Shown here: positions 1-7,367 of the stretch, in pieces
Position numbering within the stretch: the first letter of the stretch is position 1
Layout of the letters: the number at the start of each line of letters is the position of its first letter
DNA from: Helicobacteraceae bacterium
GTDB taxonomy: Bacteria; Campylobacterota; Campylobacteria; Campylobacterales; SZUA-545
Direction: 5' to 3'
DNA: 9,725 bases
NCBI GenBank assembly: GCA_031273735.1
Contig: JAISRI010000140.1
Location: 1 to 9,725, forward strand
The notes under the pieces: generated by a model
What the model saw: only the letters and a program-made list of their open reading frames with translations
Told to the model about the DNA's origin: nothing
Database searches by the model: none
Made by a program: the position numbers and the translations under genes

Positions 1-1211
1 GATTCGATTACGCGCTCAAGATCGGCTATGGCTAGAAGTTTATCGTAATAGTAGAGCGTGTAGCGTTCTTTTGCTCTCCATAGCGCCGCGTCCGCGTCGA
101 TCAGCTCGCTTGCGCTCGCGATCCGCTCGTTGAAGCGGTTTTGCGCAATTCGCAAGTTTTCTTCGGCAAGGCGCAAGCTCGCTTTAGCGACCTCGAAGGC
201 TTTTTCGGCAAGCAAAAACCGCTCGTCGGCGGAGGCTAATTGCAGTTCCAACGTTCGTTTTAGGTCGATCATACGGCTTTCGAGCGCCCTTTGCTCGTAT
301 AGCGCCGCTTCTCGATCAAAATAGGGTTTTATTACGCCCGGCAGTTGCCACGTCAGCGTTAACGTCGTTACCGTTTGATCGTCCATACCGCTAAAACCGT
401 CGTCGTATTTGTATTTTTCCTTTGAAAATTGCAGGTCTGCGGAGGGCAAGGCGGGGCTTATAGCTTTAGTTTTTTGTTCTTTTTGCGCGTTAATTTGCGC
501 CGTTAAACTCTTCAATTCGCTGCGGTTTTTTTGCATAATGGCGCTTAGTTTCGCGCGATCAAACGCGGCGCGAATCGGCGGTTTCGGCGCGATCGGTTCG
601 TCTAAGAGCGGTTGCGCGATCGCGTTTTGAAGCGTCAATCTCGCAACCTCTAGCGCGCTCTGCGCCTCTAACGTCGTTTGCTCGTTTTGCAGCGCCTCTA
701 ACGCGATCGTGTGCCGTTCGTAATCGCCGATTAGCCCTTGATTGTAAAACGCCTGCGCGTCTTTAGCCTGTTTTTGCGCCGCCCGCAAACTTTCCTGCGC
801 CGCCGCCAACGTGTCTTTGGCTTTCAAATAGCCGTAAAAGGCGTATTTTATCTCCAAAACGACGTCCGCTTTAGCCGCGTCAAACTCGAAGCGTCTAGCC
901 TCTTTCGTCCAGTTCGCCGCTCTTAAATCGGCGTAATCGCCAAGCCCCTTAAAAAGATTTAGATTTGCGTAAAGCCGCGTCGTTTGACTTGCGCCGGAGG
1001 TTTTTATATCGCGATCGTAACGGGTTTGCGACGCGCCGATCGTCGGAAAAAAGTTTGCGACCGCGCCGCTTTCTCTCTCGTTTGCCGCTTGAAACGAAGC
1101 CTGCGCTTGCGCGATCTTCGCGTGATTTTGCAGCGCTAATTCAATCGCTTCGTCCAGCGTAAGCGCGCTTAACGTAATAGCAAAAAATAACGCCGTAAAA
1201 ATCGCTTTCAT
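1..1211 (-). CDS. TolC-family outer-membrane efflux channel (3' end cut by window edge)
   Basis: The minus-strand frame is open from an ATG at 1211 to base 1, about 403 codons, with no stop. Residues 1 to about 16 form a Sec signal peptide (MKAIFTALFFAITLSA). The mature start LTLDEAIELALQNH is the typical outer membrane efflux protein (OEP) opening. FPTIGAS (about 55-61) and LNLFKG (about 84-89) are hallmark TolC beta-strand segments. Long Ala/Glu/Gln-rich helices follow, with the usual internal duplication: a second TWQLPG strand segment, then helices ending near KLLAIADLERVIE. Family members are commonly 410-480 residues, so little is missing. It should trimerise as the outer-membrane exit duct for the adaptor and pump encoded upstream. 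The ATG overlaps the methyltransferase stop as ATGA, and AAAAGG lies 7 nt upstream, so translation is both coupled and SD-driven. Family certain; specific name not assignable. Confidence 0.93.
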   Translation of the reverse strand, partial: MKAIFTALFFAITLSALTLDEAIELALQNHAKIAQAQASFQAANERESGAVANFFPTIGASQTRYDRDIKTSGASQTTRLYANLNLFKGLGDYADLRAANWTKEARRFEFDAAKADVVLEIKYAFYGYLKAKDTLAAAQESLRAAQKQAKDAQAFYNQGLIGDYERHTIALEALQNEQTTLEAQSALEVARLTLQNAIAQPLLDEPIAPKPPIRAAFDRAKLSAIMQKNRSELKSLTAQINAQKEQKTKAISPALPSADLQFSKEKYKYDDGFSGMDDQTVTTLTLTWQLPGVIKPYFDREAALYEQRALESRMIDLKRTLELQLASADERFLLAEKAFEVAKASLRLAEENLRIAQNRFNERIASASELIDADAALWRAKERYTLYYYDKLLAIADLERVIE

Positions 1212-2428
1212 AAACGAACCTTTTCCAAAAAATCCCTAAAATAATCTTGCGCGCGCGTTTGCGCTTTTTGAAAGTCGTCGAATTTCGGTTTTGCGAAAAT
1301 ATCGCTATGCTTATAGGCGCTAAGGATTCTAAAAGAGTCGCGCAAAGATTCAAAGCGTTTATTATCGATCGGGACGTCTAAATTGCCCATATAATAGGGC
1401 AGGCGATCGGCGTAATCTTTGAAAATATCCACATAGCAATAATAGTCTAATTTTTCTTCGCGAATATGGACGGCGTTTGCGATCTCCTCTTTGATAAAAG
1501 TGCGCGATCGCTTTAGCGCGTTAATATCGCGCATCGTGTAGAAAAGATATTTGCTATTTTTCTTTTTCTTATTGGGATATTTATCCAAATACGCGCCGAT
1601 ATAATCAAATTGCGCCATAGTAAAACTTTCTCCTTCTATCGTATTAAAACGCCAATGGTAAATATCCTCGTAACTCGTTCCTTTTTGCTCTTTTGCGTAA
1701 ATAGCGATTAAAACGGGAAAACCGCTCGTTTTCGACGCGTCGCAAAACTCTTGACTATTAAATATCAAAGCCTCTTTTAGCGCGTAATTTTTCATAAAAG
1801 GCTTTAATAGGTTAAAGTTGGTTTTTTTGATCAGATACGAAAGAGGGTGCAAAACGGCGATAAAATCGGGGCGCAAGCGGTTAAATCCGAGTAAAGAGGA
1901 TAGCCCAAGATCGCGAGTTAATAGATCGCGATCGATCTCGCACGCTAGTTTCTTAACGCCGTTTTTTATTTGAGAGGTCAGATCGTTATACGGGGGATTT
2001 GCCGCGATCAGAAGGCGATCGTTTTCGTTTATGCCGTAATTGGATCGCGAGATATTTTTAAGCGCGTTGGCGCTCTTAAAACAAACAAAAGAAAAAGCGC
2101 TTTTAGCGATCGCGATCGCGCTTTCGTCTATATCCGCTCCGATAACCTTTTTTATGCGCTTAACATATTCGCCCTCTAAAAGCGCGCCATAGCCGCAATT
2201 TGGCTCTAATAAAACGTCGATCTGATCTGGCGCGACAAACTTCGCAAGCGTTTCGTATAGCTTTTGCGCTATGCGTTTTGGCGTGTAAAAACTACCTAAA
2301 TTAGTTTTGGCGGCAAAGGATAGATGTTTTGCGCTCACTCTTTGATCTTTCGCGATTTTGTCCAAATATCGCAACGGCGAATACAAAGTTTTTTCATATC
2401 CGCCTACTCGCCTATAAAGATTTTCCAA
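1208..2428 (-). CDS. Gamma-class N6-adenine DNA methyltransferase (M.TaqI-like), apparently without a restriction partner
   Basis: This 406-residue protein has the motif order of gamma-class amino-methyltransferases. GSFYTP (45-50) resembles motif X. LEPNCGYG (74-81) is motif I, the S-adenosylmethionine (SAM) loop. GADID (97-101) is motif II, the acidic SAM-ribose contact. IAANPPY (141-147) is catalytic motif IV. The C-terminal half (about 250-406) is rich in aromatic and basic residues and is where a target-recognition domain would lie; I do not recognise its specificity. NPPY in this class usually means N6-adenine methylation of DNA; N4-cytosine cannot be excluded. No signal peptide. There is no in-frame ATG in the N-terminal region: a TAG lies two codons before the TTG at 2428, so the start is TTG 2428 (25-bp overlap with the upstream gene), another TTG, or GTG at 2338. 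The stop overlaps the TolC gene start as ATGA. No nuclease gene is adjacent. Base composition is AT-richer than the efflux genes. Confidence 0.82.
   Translation of the reverse strand: MENLYRRVGGYEKTLYSPLRYLDKIAKDQRVSAKHLSFAAKTNLGSFYTPKRIAQKLYETLAKFVAPDQIDVLLEPNCGYGALLEGEYVKRIKKVIGADIDESAIAIAKSAFSFVCFKSANALKNISRSNYGINENDRLLIAANPPYNDLTSQIKNGVKKLACEIDRDLLTRDLGLSSLLGFNRLRPDFIAVLHPLSYLIKKTNFNLLKPFMKNYALKEALIFNSQEFCDASKTSGFPVLIAIYAKEQKGTSYEDIYHWRFNTIEGESFTMAQFDYIGAYLDKYPNKKKKNSKYLFYTMRDINALKRSRTFIKEEIANAVHIREEKLDYYCYVDIFKDYADRLPYYMGNLDVPIDNKRFESLRDSFRILSAYKHSDIFAKPKFDDFQKAQTRAQDYFRDFLEKVRL
1219..1226 (-). promoter_or_regulatory. Ribosome binding site of the TolC-family gene
   Basis: On the minus strand GGAAAAGG is followed by 7 nt (TTCGTTT) and then the ATG at 1211. 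The site lies inside the last codons of the methyltransferase gene. It supports the chosen start and suggests the channel can be translated independently as well as by coupling. Confidence 0.6.
2106..2119. repeat. Two overlapping copies of the iterated octamer GCGATCGC
   Basis: Two GCGATCGC palindromes overlap here (2106-2113 and 2112-2119). Further copies read by eye lie at 616-623, 1504-1511, 5062-5069, 5202-5209, 5962-5969 and 8186-8193. That is eight in the window against about 0.15 expected for random equal-base sequence. All lie inside coding regions. The word equals HIP1, the highly iterated palindrome of cyanobacteria, although nothing else here looks cyanobacterial. Confidence 0.75.
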
Positions 2429-4224
2429 CCGCTACCGGTTTTGATAAGACCAAAAGAGCTTTTAGCCATACTTATCTCGCCGTCTTTATCCTCGTAGAGC
2501 GCCGTAACTTCGGCTAACGTATCGTCGTTGCAATATTGGACGTTATCTATTTTGGGCTTTCCCGCTTGTCGTTGAATGCTCAGCTGCCATAAAAAATTGG
2601 CGTAAATTTTCCTAAATTCGCCGCTTGCCTCTTTGTAAAATTGGCTTTTGTATATAAGTTTCGTCGCGGGGAATTTAAAATTCGCGCCCGTTACAGATCG
2701 GACTGTATGCCCGTCAAAACCTCTGCTAAAGCCGCTATAAAAGCTCTTTACCACGCTTTCAGGCGTATCTGAAACTTTGCCGATATACTTTTTTGGAAAC
2801 GTTATCTCGCCTTGTTTATTTTGCGCGACTATTACGCCGCAAACCTCCCTTACTTGCGCTACGTCCGAGTATGATCCCTGTTCTTTGCGTTCTCTTGCTT
2901 TGTAGTCCTCTATCGCCTTGTTTATCTTTTGGACAAAATCCGCGTTTTTATCATAATCGCCCTCTATATCCATTCCTACCTCATTCATATGTATAGCGGC
3001 GTTGCCAACCTTAAACTTGCCGCGATAAGAGCCGTTGTCTTTATATTTTGGCTCGAGGATAAATTCGCCTTTTGCGTTAGCTATCCCATAAACATAAAAC
3101 GGCTTTTCGTCCTCAACCATCGTAACTCGAACTTGCGCCAATCCAATCAGCTTAAAATACTTCACTTCATCGTAGATAGGTTCAAGAACTATCCTCCCCT
3201 CTTTTTTGCTAAGCATCCCGTATTTTCGATTAAAGCTAAAGATATACATATCGCCATCGCTAATTACGTGAGTATCAATCCCGCCTACTACTAGCTTGCC
3301 CGTTTGATCATAATAATCGCGAATAAAACGCGCGGGTTTTTTCTCTTCCCTTACTTCCGTTACGATCTCTATCAGATTGTCTTCAATACTAATGTCGTCG
3401 TATTTTGGCGGGACGATAAATCTACCCGTCATATCTATAACGCCCCATTTGTATTTGCCTTTTACCGCCGCTTCGTTTGCCGCTTTAGCTAAACCGCTCT
3501 TCGCGAAACGATCCACAGACGTAAATTGCGGCTCTATGACGATATCGCCTTGCTCGTTTATAAATCCTATTCTCTCGCCCTTTTTTCTTATAGGGGCAAT
3601 ATCCTTTGAGTTGAAAGCGCCTATATAAAAATCTTCTAATTTTTCGTCAAGAACAAATTTTCCCTCGCTATCGAGCCTTCCAAATTTACGATCTTTTATT
3701 GCGAAAACTACGCTTCCATTATCGTCCGAAAGCAATCTATCGTATTCAGGATTGACGATATACTCGCCTTTGACGTTGATAAATCCGTATTTTTTATCAA
3801 CCTCGACCAACGCTAAATCGTTCTCTCCCAAAAAGCGCCCCCACTTTTTGGAAAAACGATATATAGCGTCAAATTTTGGCTTGACCTTAAAACTGCCTGT
3901 TTTATCTATCAAGCCGCTCTTTTCGCCGCTTTTTTTACTAGCGGAGGCTAAGCCGTTTTCATTGAAATATCCGATAGAGTAGAATGTCGGTTTAATAACA
4001 AACTCGCCTTTTATATCGATAGCGCCCTCTTTTTCGTTTGCCGTTTCGACTATCGCTAAACCTTCGCTGAACTTATACGCCTTTTTGAATCGCGGCTCGA
4101 TAGCAAAATCGCCCTTTTCGTCTATATATCCCCAACCATAGCCCTCCACATAGAAAGGCGAAAGAGTTTGATTAGCCGCGCAAAACATAGCGCACGCTCC
4201 GAGAAAAACCAAAATGCGTTTCAT
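2404..4224 (-). CDS. Exported WG-repeat protein with C-terminal NTF2-like domain
   Basis: This 606-residue protein starts with a signal peptide (MKRILVFLGACAMFCAANQ). Cleavage after AA near residue 17 is likely; LGAC at 8-11 could be read as a lipobox but leaves a very short hydrophobic core. Residues about 30-405 hold roughly ten WG (KWG) repeats, each a G-x-I/L-D/N-x-x-G-x-F/I-x-I-x-P-x-F/Y unit. Clear examples are GWGYIDEKGDFAIEPRF (30-46), YGFINVKGEYIVNPEY, IGFINEQGDIVIEPQF and WGVIDMTGRFIVPPKY; units near 181 and 301 are diverged. A charged linker (about 425-480) leads to a domain (about 486-606) that opens TPESVVKSFYSGFSRG and ends FGLIKTGSGWKIF, resembling DUF4878/NTF2-like folds. WG repeats are presumed to form a beta-propeller-like binding surface; no ligand is known. 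The ATG has AGGA 8 nt upstream and follows the pump stop by 32 nt. A periplasmic or surface location is inferred. Confidence 0.88.
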   Translation of the reverse strand: MKRILVFLGACAMFCAANQTLSPFYVEGYGWGYIDEKGDFAIEPRFKKAYKFSEGLAIVETANEKEGAIDIKGEFVIKPTFYSIGYFNENGLASASKKSGEKSGLIDKTGSFKVKPKFDAIYRFSKKWGRFLGENDLALVEVDKKYGFINVKGEYIVNPEYDRLLSDDNGSVVFAIKDRKFGRLDSEGKFVLDEKLEDFYIGAFNSKDIAPIRKKGERIGFINEQGDIVIEPQFTSVDRFAKSGLAKAANEAAVKGKYKWGVIDMTGRFIVPPKYDDISIEDNLIEIVTEVREEKKPARFIRDYYDQTGKLVVGGIDTHVISDGDMYIFSFNRKYGMLSKKEGRIVLEPIYDEVKYFKLIGLAQVRVTMVEDEKPFYVYGIANAKGEFILEPKYKDNGSYRGKFKVGNAAIHMNEVGMDIEGDYDKNADFVQKINKAIEDYKARERKEQGSYSDVAQVREVCGVIVAQNKQGEITFPKKYIGKVSDTPESVVKSFYSGFSRGFDGHTVRSVTGANFKFPATKLIYKSQFYKEASGEFRKIYANFLWQLSIQRQAGKPKIDNVQYCNDDTLAEVTALYEDKDGEISMAKSSFGLIKTGSGWKIFIGE

Positions 4225-4256
4225 CGCTTATCCTTTTATAATCTCGCAACTCACGC

Positions 4257-7200
4257 TCACTCTTCGATCTTTCGCGGTTTTTCCCATTTGATTACGTAGA
4301 TTAAAAGCGCGGGTATAGCAAAGACGGTAAAGATCGTAGATACCATTAAGCCGCCCGTGATCACGCTTCCAAGCCCGCGATACATTTCGCTACCCGGTCC
4401 GGGCGCTAAAACAAGAGGCGACATACCGCAAACCGACGTCAACGCGCTCATATAGATCGGGCGCAATCTCGTTCGCACGGATTCTTTAATCGCTTCAAGA
4501 TGTCCCATCGCGTCGTTGCGGATAAAATTAAGGCTTTGATGAACGATCAAAATCGCGTTATTAACCACAATCCCAACTAGAATAATAAAGCCTAGCATTG
4601 TAAGAATGTCGAACGGCTGCGGGGCAATAAACCAATTTGTCATTTTTAATCCAAAAAAACCGCCGGCGGTAGCGAGAGGAACCGTGAAAAGTATAATTAA
4701 CGGATAGATAAAGTTTCCAAACAACGCGCTCATCAATAAATAGGTGATAAAAACCGCCAAAATAAAGTTCCATTTTAGCGCGTCGACCGTCGCGATAAGT
4801 TTATCCGCCGTCCCGCTTAATCGAACCTCGATCTTGTCGTTGCCCGCCAATACGCTCGGCGTAATCTCGTCGATCTTTTCCATAGCCTCTTGGATCGTAA
4901 TTTCGCGCGGCGGCGAAACTTGTAGCGTGATTGTGCGTCTGCCCTGAAAGTGGCGAATCTCGGTGATCCCCTGCCCAAGTTTGACCTCTCCAAGCTCGCT
5001 AAGAGGCACAATCTGCCCTTTTGGCGTGGCGATCGGCGATTTGCCCAAATCTTCGGGCGCGGCGATCGCGCTCTCTTTAGCGCGCAAGATCAGATCGATC
5101 TTTTTTATGCCGCTTCCTTGATATTCGCTCACTTTTCGCCCGTCTAGTAGCACGTCGGCGGCGATTCCAAGCGATCTAGCGTCCATTCCTACGGCTTTTA
5201 AGCGATCGCTGCGCGGCGCGATCGTAACTTCGGGATATATAAGCTCGATCGCCGGCACGGGGCGAATCTGCGATCCGCTTATGCCGCCGCCGATCGCGTT
5301 CATTAGCCGTTCGGCGTAGTCGGCGATCTCGTCTAAAGTCTCGGCGGTTACGTCGACGTTCACCGAGCGGCTCGATCCCATACCGCGCTCAAAAACGCCC
5401 GCTTGCTTGGTGATCGCTCTAACGCCTGGAAAACTATTGACGATCGGGCGCAAAAGGGGTATTAGTTCGCTTGCCCGATCGATTTGCACGGCGCTTACGC
5501 CCATAAACATCCACGATCCGCCGTGGTTAAAAAACGCTCTAGCTATCTGCGGATAGCCGTCTTTTTCCTCTTTTGTATAGGGCATAATTTTTTCAAAAAT
5601 CGCGTCGCCGATATGCCTTGATTCCGCGTAAGATAAACCGGGCGGTAAAACAAACATATTTTGCACAAGGTTTTGATTTCCTTCGGGCAGATATTCCATT
5701 TTAGGAAACGTAACCCAAGTGAAAACGACGACGATAAAAGTAAGAACGCCGATCGTCCCAAAACGAGTAAGATGATTTCTCATAATGAGATCAAGCAAAC
5801 CCATAAAAAAGTCGCGCAAAAACGTTCCCAAAACGCCTATCTTCGCCGCGATTCCCGAAGGATTATGTTCTTTAACTTTCGTCATTCTCATCATCTGCCG
5901 CCAAAGCATAGGGATCGCCAACACCGATATAGCTAAAGAAAAGGCTATCGCGGCGGTAACGGCGATCGCAATATCCTTAAATAACTGCCCCGCTTCGTCT
6001 TCCAAAAAGATAATCGGAGCGAAAACCGCGATCGTGGTTAAAGCGGAGATGATTAAAGCGCCCCAAACCTCTAAAGTTCCGTCGTAAGCGGCGGCGAGAA
6101 ACGGTTTGCCCATACGCTTATGGCGATCGATATTTTCTAGAACGACAATCGCGCTATCCACTAGCATACCTACCGCGAAACTAATGCCTGCTAGAGAGAT
6201 AATATTTAACGATCGCCCCGTAGCGTTTAGGATAATAAAAGTTCCGATCACGCTTAAAGGAATAGCGATCGAAACGACTAGCGTCGGCGTGATCGATCTT
6301 AAGAAAATCAACAATACTATCACCGCCAATACCGCGCCAAAAATAATGTTTTGTTTAACAAGATCGATCGCGCCCAAAATATACGGGCGCTGATCGTAAT
6401 TCCACACGATCTCTATGCCGTTGTCTTTCAAAATCGTTTTATTTAATCTTTCAACGGTCTCTTCGACTTTATTGGTCATCTCGACGACGTTCGTTCCCGC
6501 TTCGGGTCTAACGCCAATCGCCAAGCCCGATTTGCCCATAAATATCGCGCCGCCCGTCTTTTTCGCGTTTCCAAGCTCGATCGTCGCCACGTCTTTTAGC
6601 AAAACGCGCTTATGTCCGTCGGAAAGCAGAATCGTTTCGCCCGCGCTTTCGGGCGTTTGATATTTCGAGGCGGTGCGGACGCGATAAGATCGCCTGCCTA
6701 GATCTAGCGTCCCCGCGGACACGTCGATATTTTCGCCGCCAATGGCGTTAATTACGCTATCGATCGTCAGTCCCATCGCCGCAAGGCGCATAGGGTCGAT
6801 CGTGATATGAATCTCGTCGTTGATCCCGCCTCTAGTCGTCAGTTCGCTCACGCCCTGTATCCGCTCGAATTGTTCGGTGATCTTATCTTCTAAAAAAGTC
6901 TGATAGGTTGCTATGTCGCGCTCGTTTCCCTCCAACGTTTGCACCATCATCCAAATCACTACGGGGACGGTTTCGCCCGTAGCGCGAAGCACGGGTTTAT
7001 CCACGTTGTCGGGGTAGTTTCGCACCTCGCTTAGTTTATTTGAAGTATCTAGCAAAGCCTTTTGCAGATTTGTGCCGAGTTTGAAGCGAAGCGTAATGCG
7101 CCCGCTTCCCGTGCTTGAAGAGCTTTCATACTCCTCTAGGTTCTCTATATTTTTCAGGACTTTTTCCTGCGGCTCTACGACCTCGCTTTCAATCTCGTAG

Positions 7201-7367
7201 GGCGTAGCGCCGCTCCAGCGCGTAATAACGGATATTTCGGGACGGCTCACGTCGGGCGTAAGTTGATAGGGTAGGCGCGTTAGGCTTATTACGCCGAAAA
7301 GCACGATAAGAATCAGCCCTACCGCGATGGCTACGGGTTTTGAAATGGCAAACTTGACAATATCCAT
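4257..7367 (-). CDS. RND multidrug efflux permease, HAE1/AcrB-type
   Basis: This 1036-residue protein is full length for the family and has the expected duplicated layout. TM1 is at about 10-29, followed by the conserved LPYQLTPDVSRPEISV segment. A large periplasmic porter/docking loop runs to about 335, then TM2-6 (about 338-490). The second half has TM7 (about 537-555), a second periplasmic loop and TM8-12 (about 865-1026). TM4 carries GMLVDSAIVVLEN, giving one acidic residue (D404) where AcrB has an Asp pair. TM10 carries VNNAILIV (935-942), with Asn where AcrB has the relay Lys, a pattern of some HAE1 subgroups. It should export hydrophobic or amphiphilic substrates by proton antiport with the adaptor encoded just upstream. 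Its ATG overlaps the adaptor stop (TGATG) and no Shine-Dalgarno sequence is visible, so translation probably depends on reinitiation. The substrate cannot be read from the sequence. Confidence 0.95.
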   Translation of the reverse strand: MDIVKFAISKPVAIAVGLILIVLFGVISLTRLPYQLTPDVSRPEISVITRWSGATPYEIESEVVEPQEKVLKNIENLEEYESSSSTGSGRITLRFKLGTNLQKALLDTSNKLSEVRNYPDNVDKPVLRATGETVPVVIWMMVQTLEGNERDIATYQTFLEDKITEQFERIQGVSELTTRGGINDEIHITIDPMRLAAMGLTIDSVINAIGGENIDVSAGTLDLGRRSYRVRTASKYQTPESAGETILLSDGHKRVLLKDVATIELGNAKKTGGAIFMGKSGLAIGVRPEAGTNVVEMTNKVEETVERLNKTILKDNGIEIVWNYDQRPYILGAIDLVKQNIIFGAVLAVIVLLIFLRSITPTLVVSIAIPLSVIGTFIILNATGRSLNIISLAGISFAVGMLVDSAIVVLENIDRHKRMGKPFLAAAYDGTLEVWGALIISALTTIAVFAPIIFLEDEAGQLFKDIAIAVTAAIAFSLAISVLAIPMLWRQMMRMTKVKEHNPSGIAAKIGVLGTFLRDFFMGLLDLIMRNHLTRFGTIGVLTFIVVVFTWVTFPKMEYLPEGNQNLVQNMFVLPPGLSYAESRHIGDAIFEKIMPYTKEEKDGYPQIARAFFNHGGSWMFMGVSAVQIDRASELIPLLRPIVNSFPGVRAITKQAGVFERGMGSSRSVNVDVTAETLDEIADYAERLMNAIGGGISGSQIRPVPAIELIYPEVTIAPRSDRLKAVGMDARSLGIAADVLLDGRKVSEYQGSGIKKIDLILRAKESAIAAPEDLGKSPIATPKGQIVPLSELGEVKLGQGITEIRHFQGRRTITLQVSPPREITIQEAMEKIDEITPSVLAGNDKIEVRLSGTADKLIATVDALKWNFILAVFITYLLMSALFGNFIYPLIILFTVPLATAGGFFGLKMTNWFIAPQPFDILTMLGFIILVGIVVNNAILIVHQSLNFIRNDAMGHLEAIKESVRTRLRPIYMSALTSVCGMSPLVLAPGPGSEMYRGLGSVITGGLMVSTIFTVFAIPALLIYVIKWEKPRKIEE

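Noticed and set aside
2929..3294. Plus-strand open frame of 121 codons opposite the WG-repeat gene
   Set aside because: It is antisense to a well-supported gene, has no recognisable domain, and reflects the codon pattern of the opposite strand. The other plus-strand frames opposite the pump and adaptor genes were dismissed for the same reason.
4225..4256. TTATAAAA before the WG-repeat gene as an internal promoter
   Set aside because: It lies about 12 nt from the ATG and overlaps the ribosome binding site, leaving no room for a normal leader; the 32-nt gap is better read as an intra-operon spacer.
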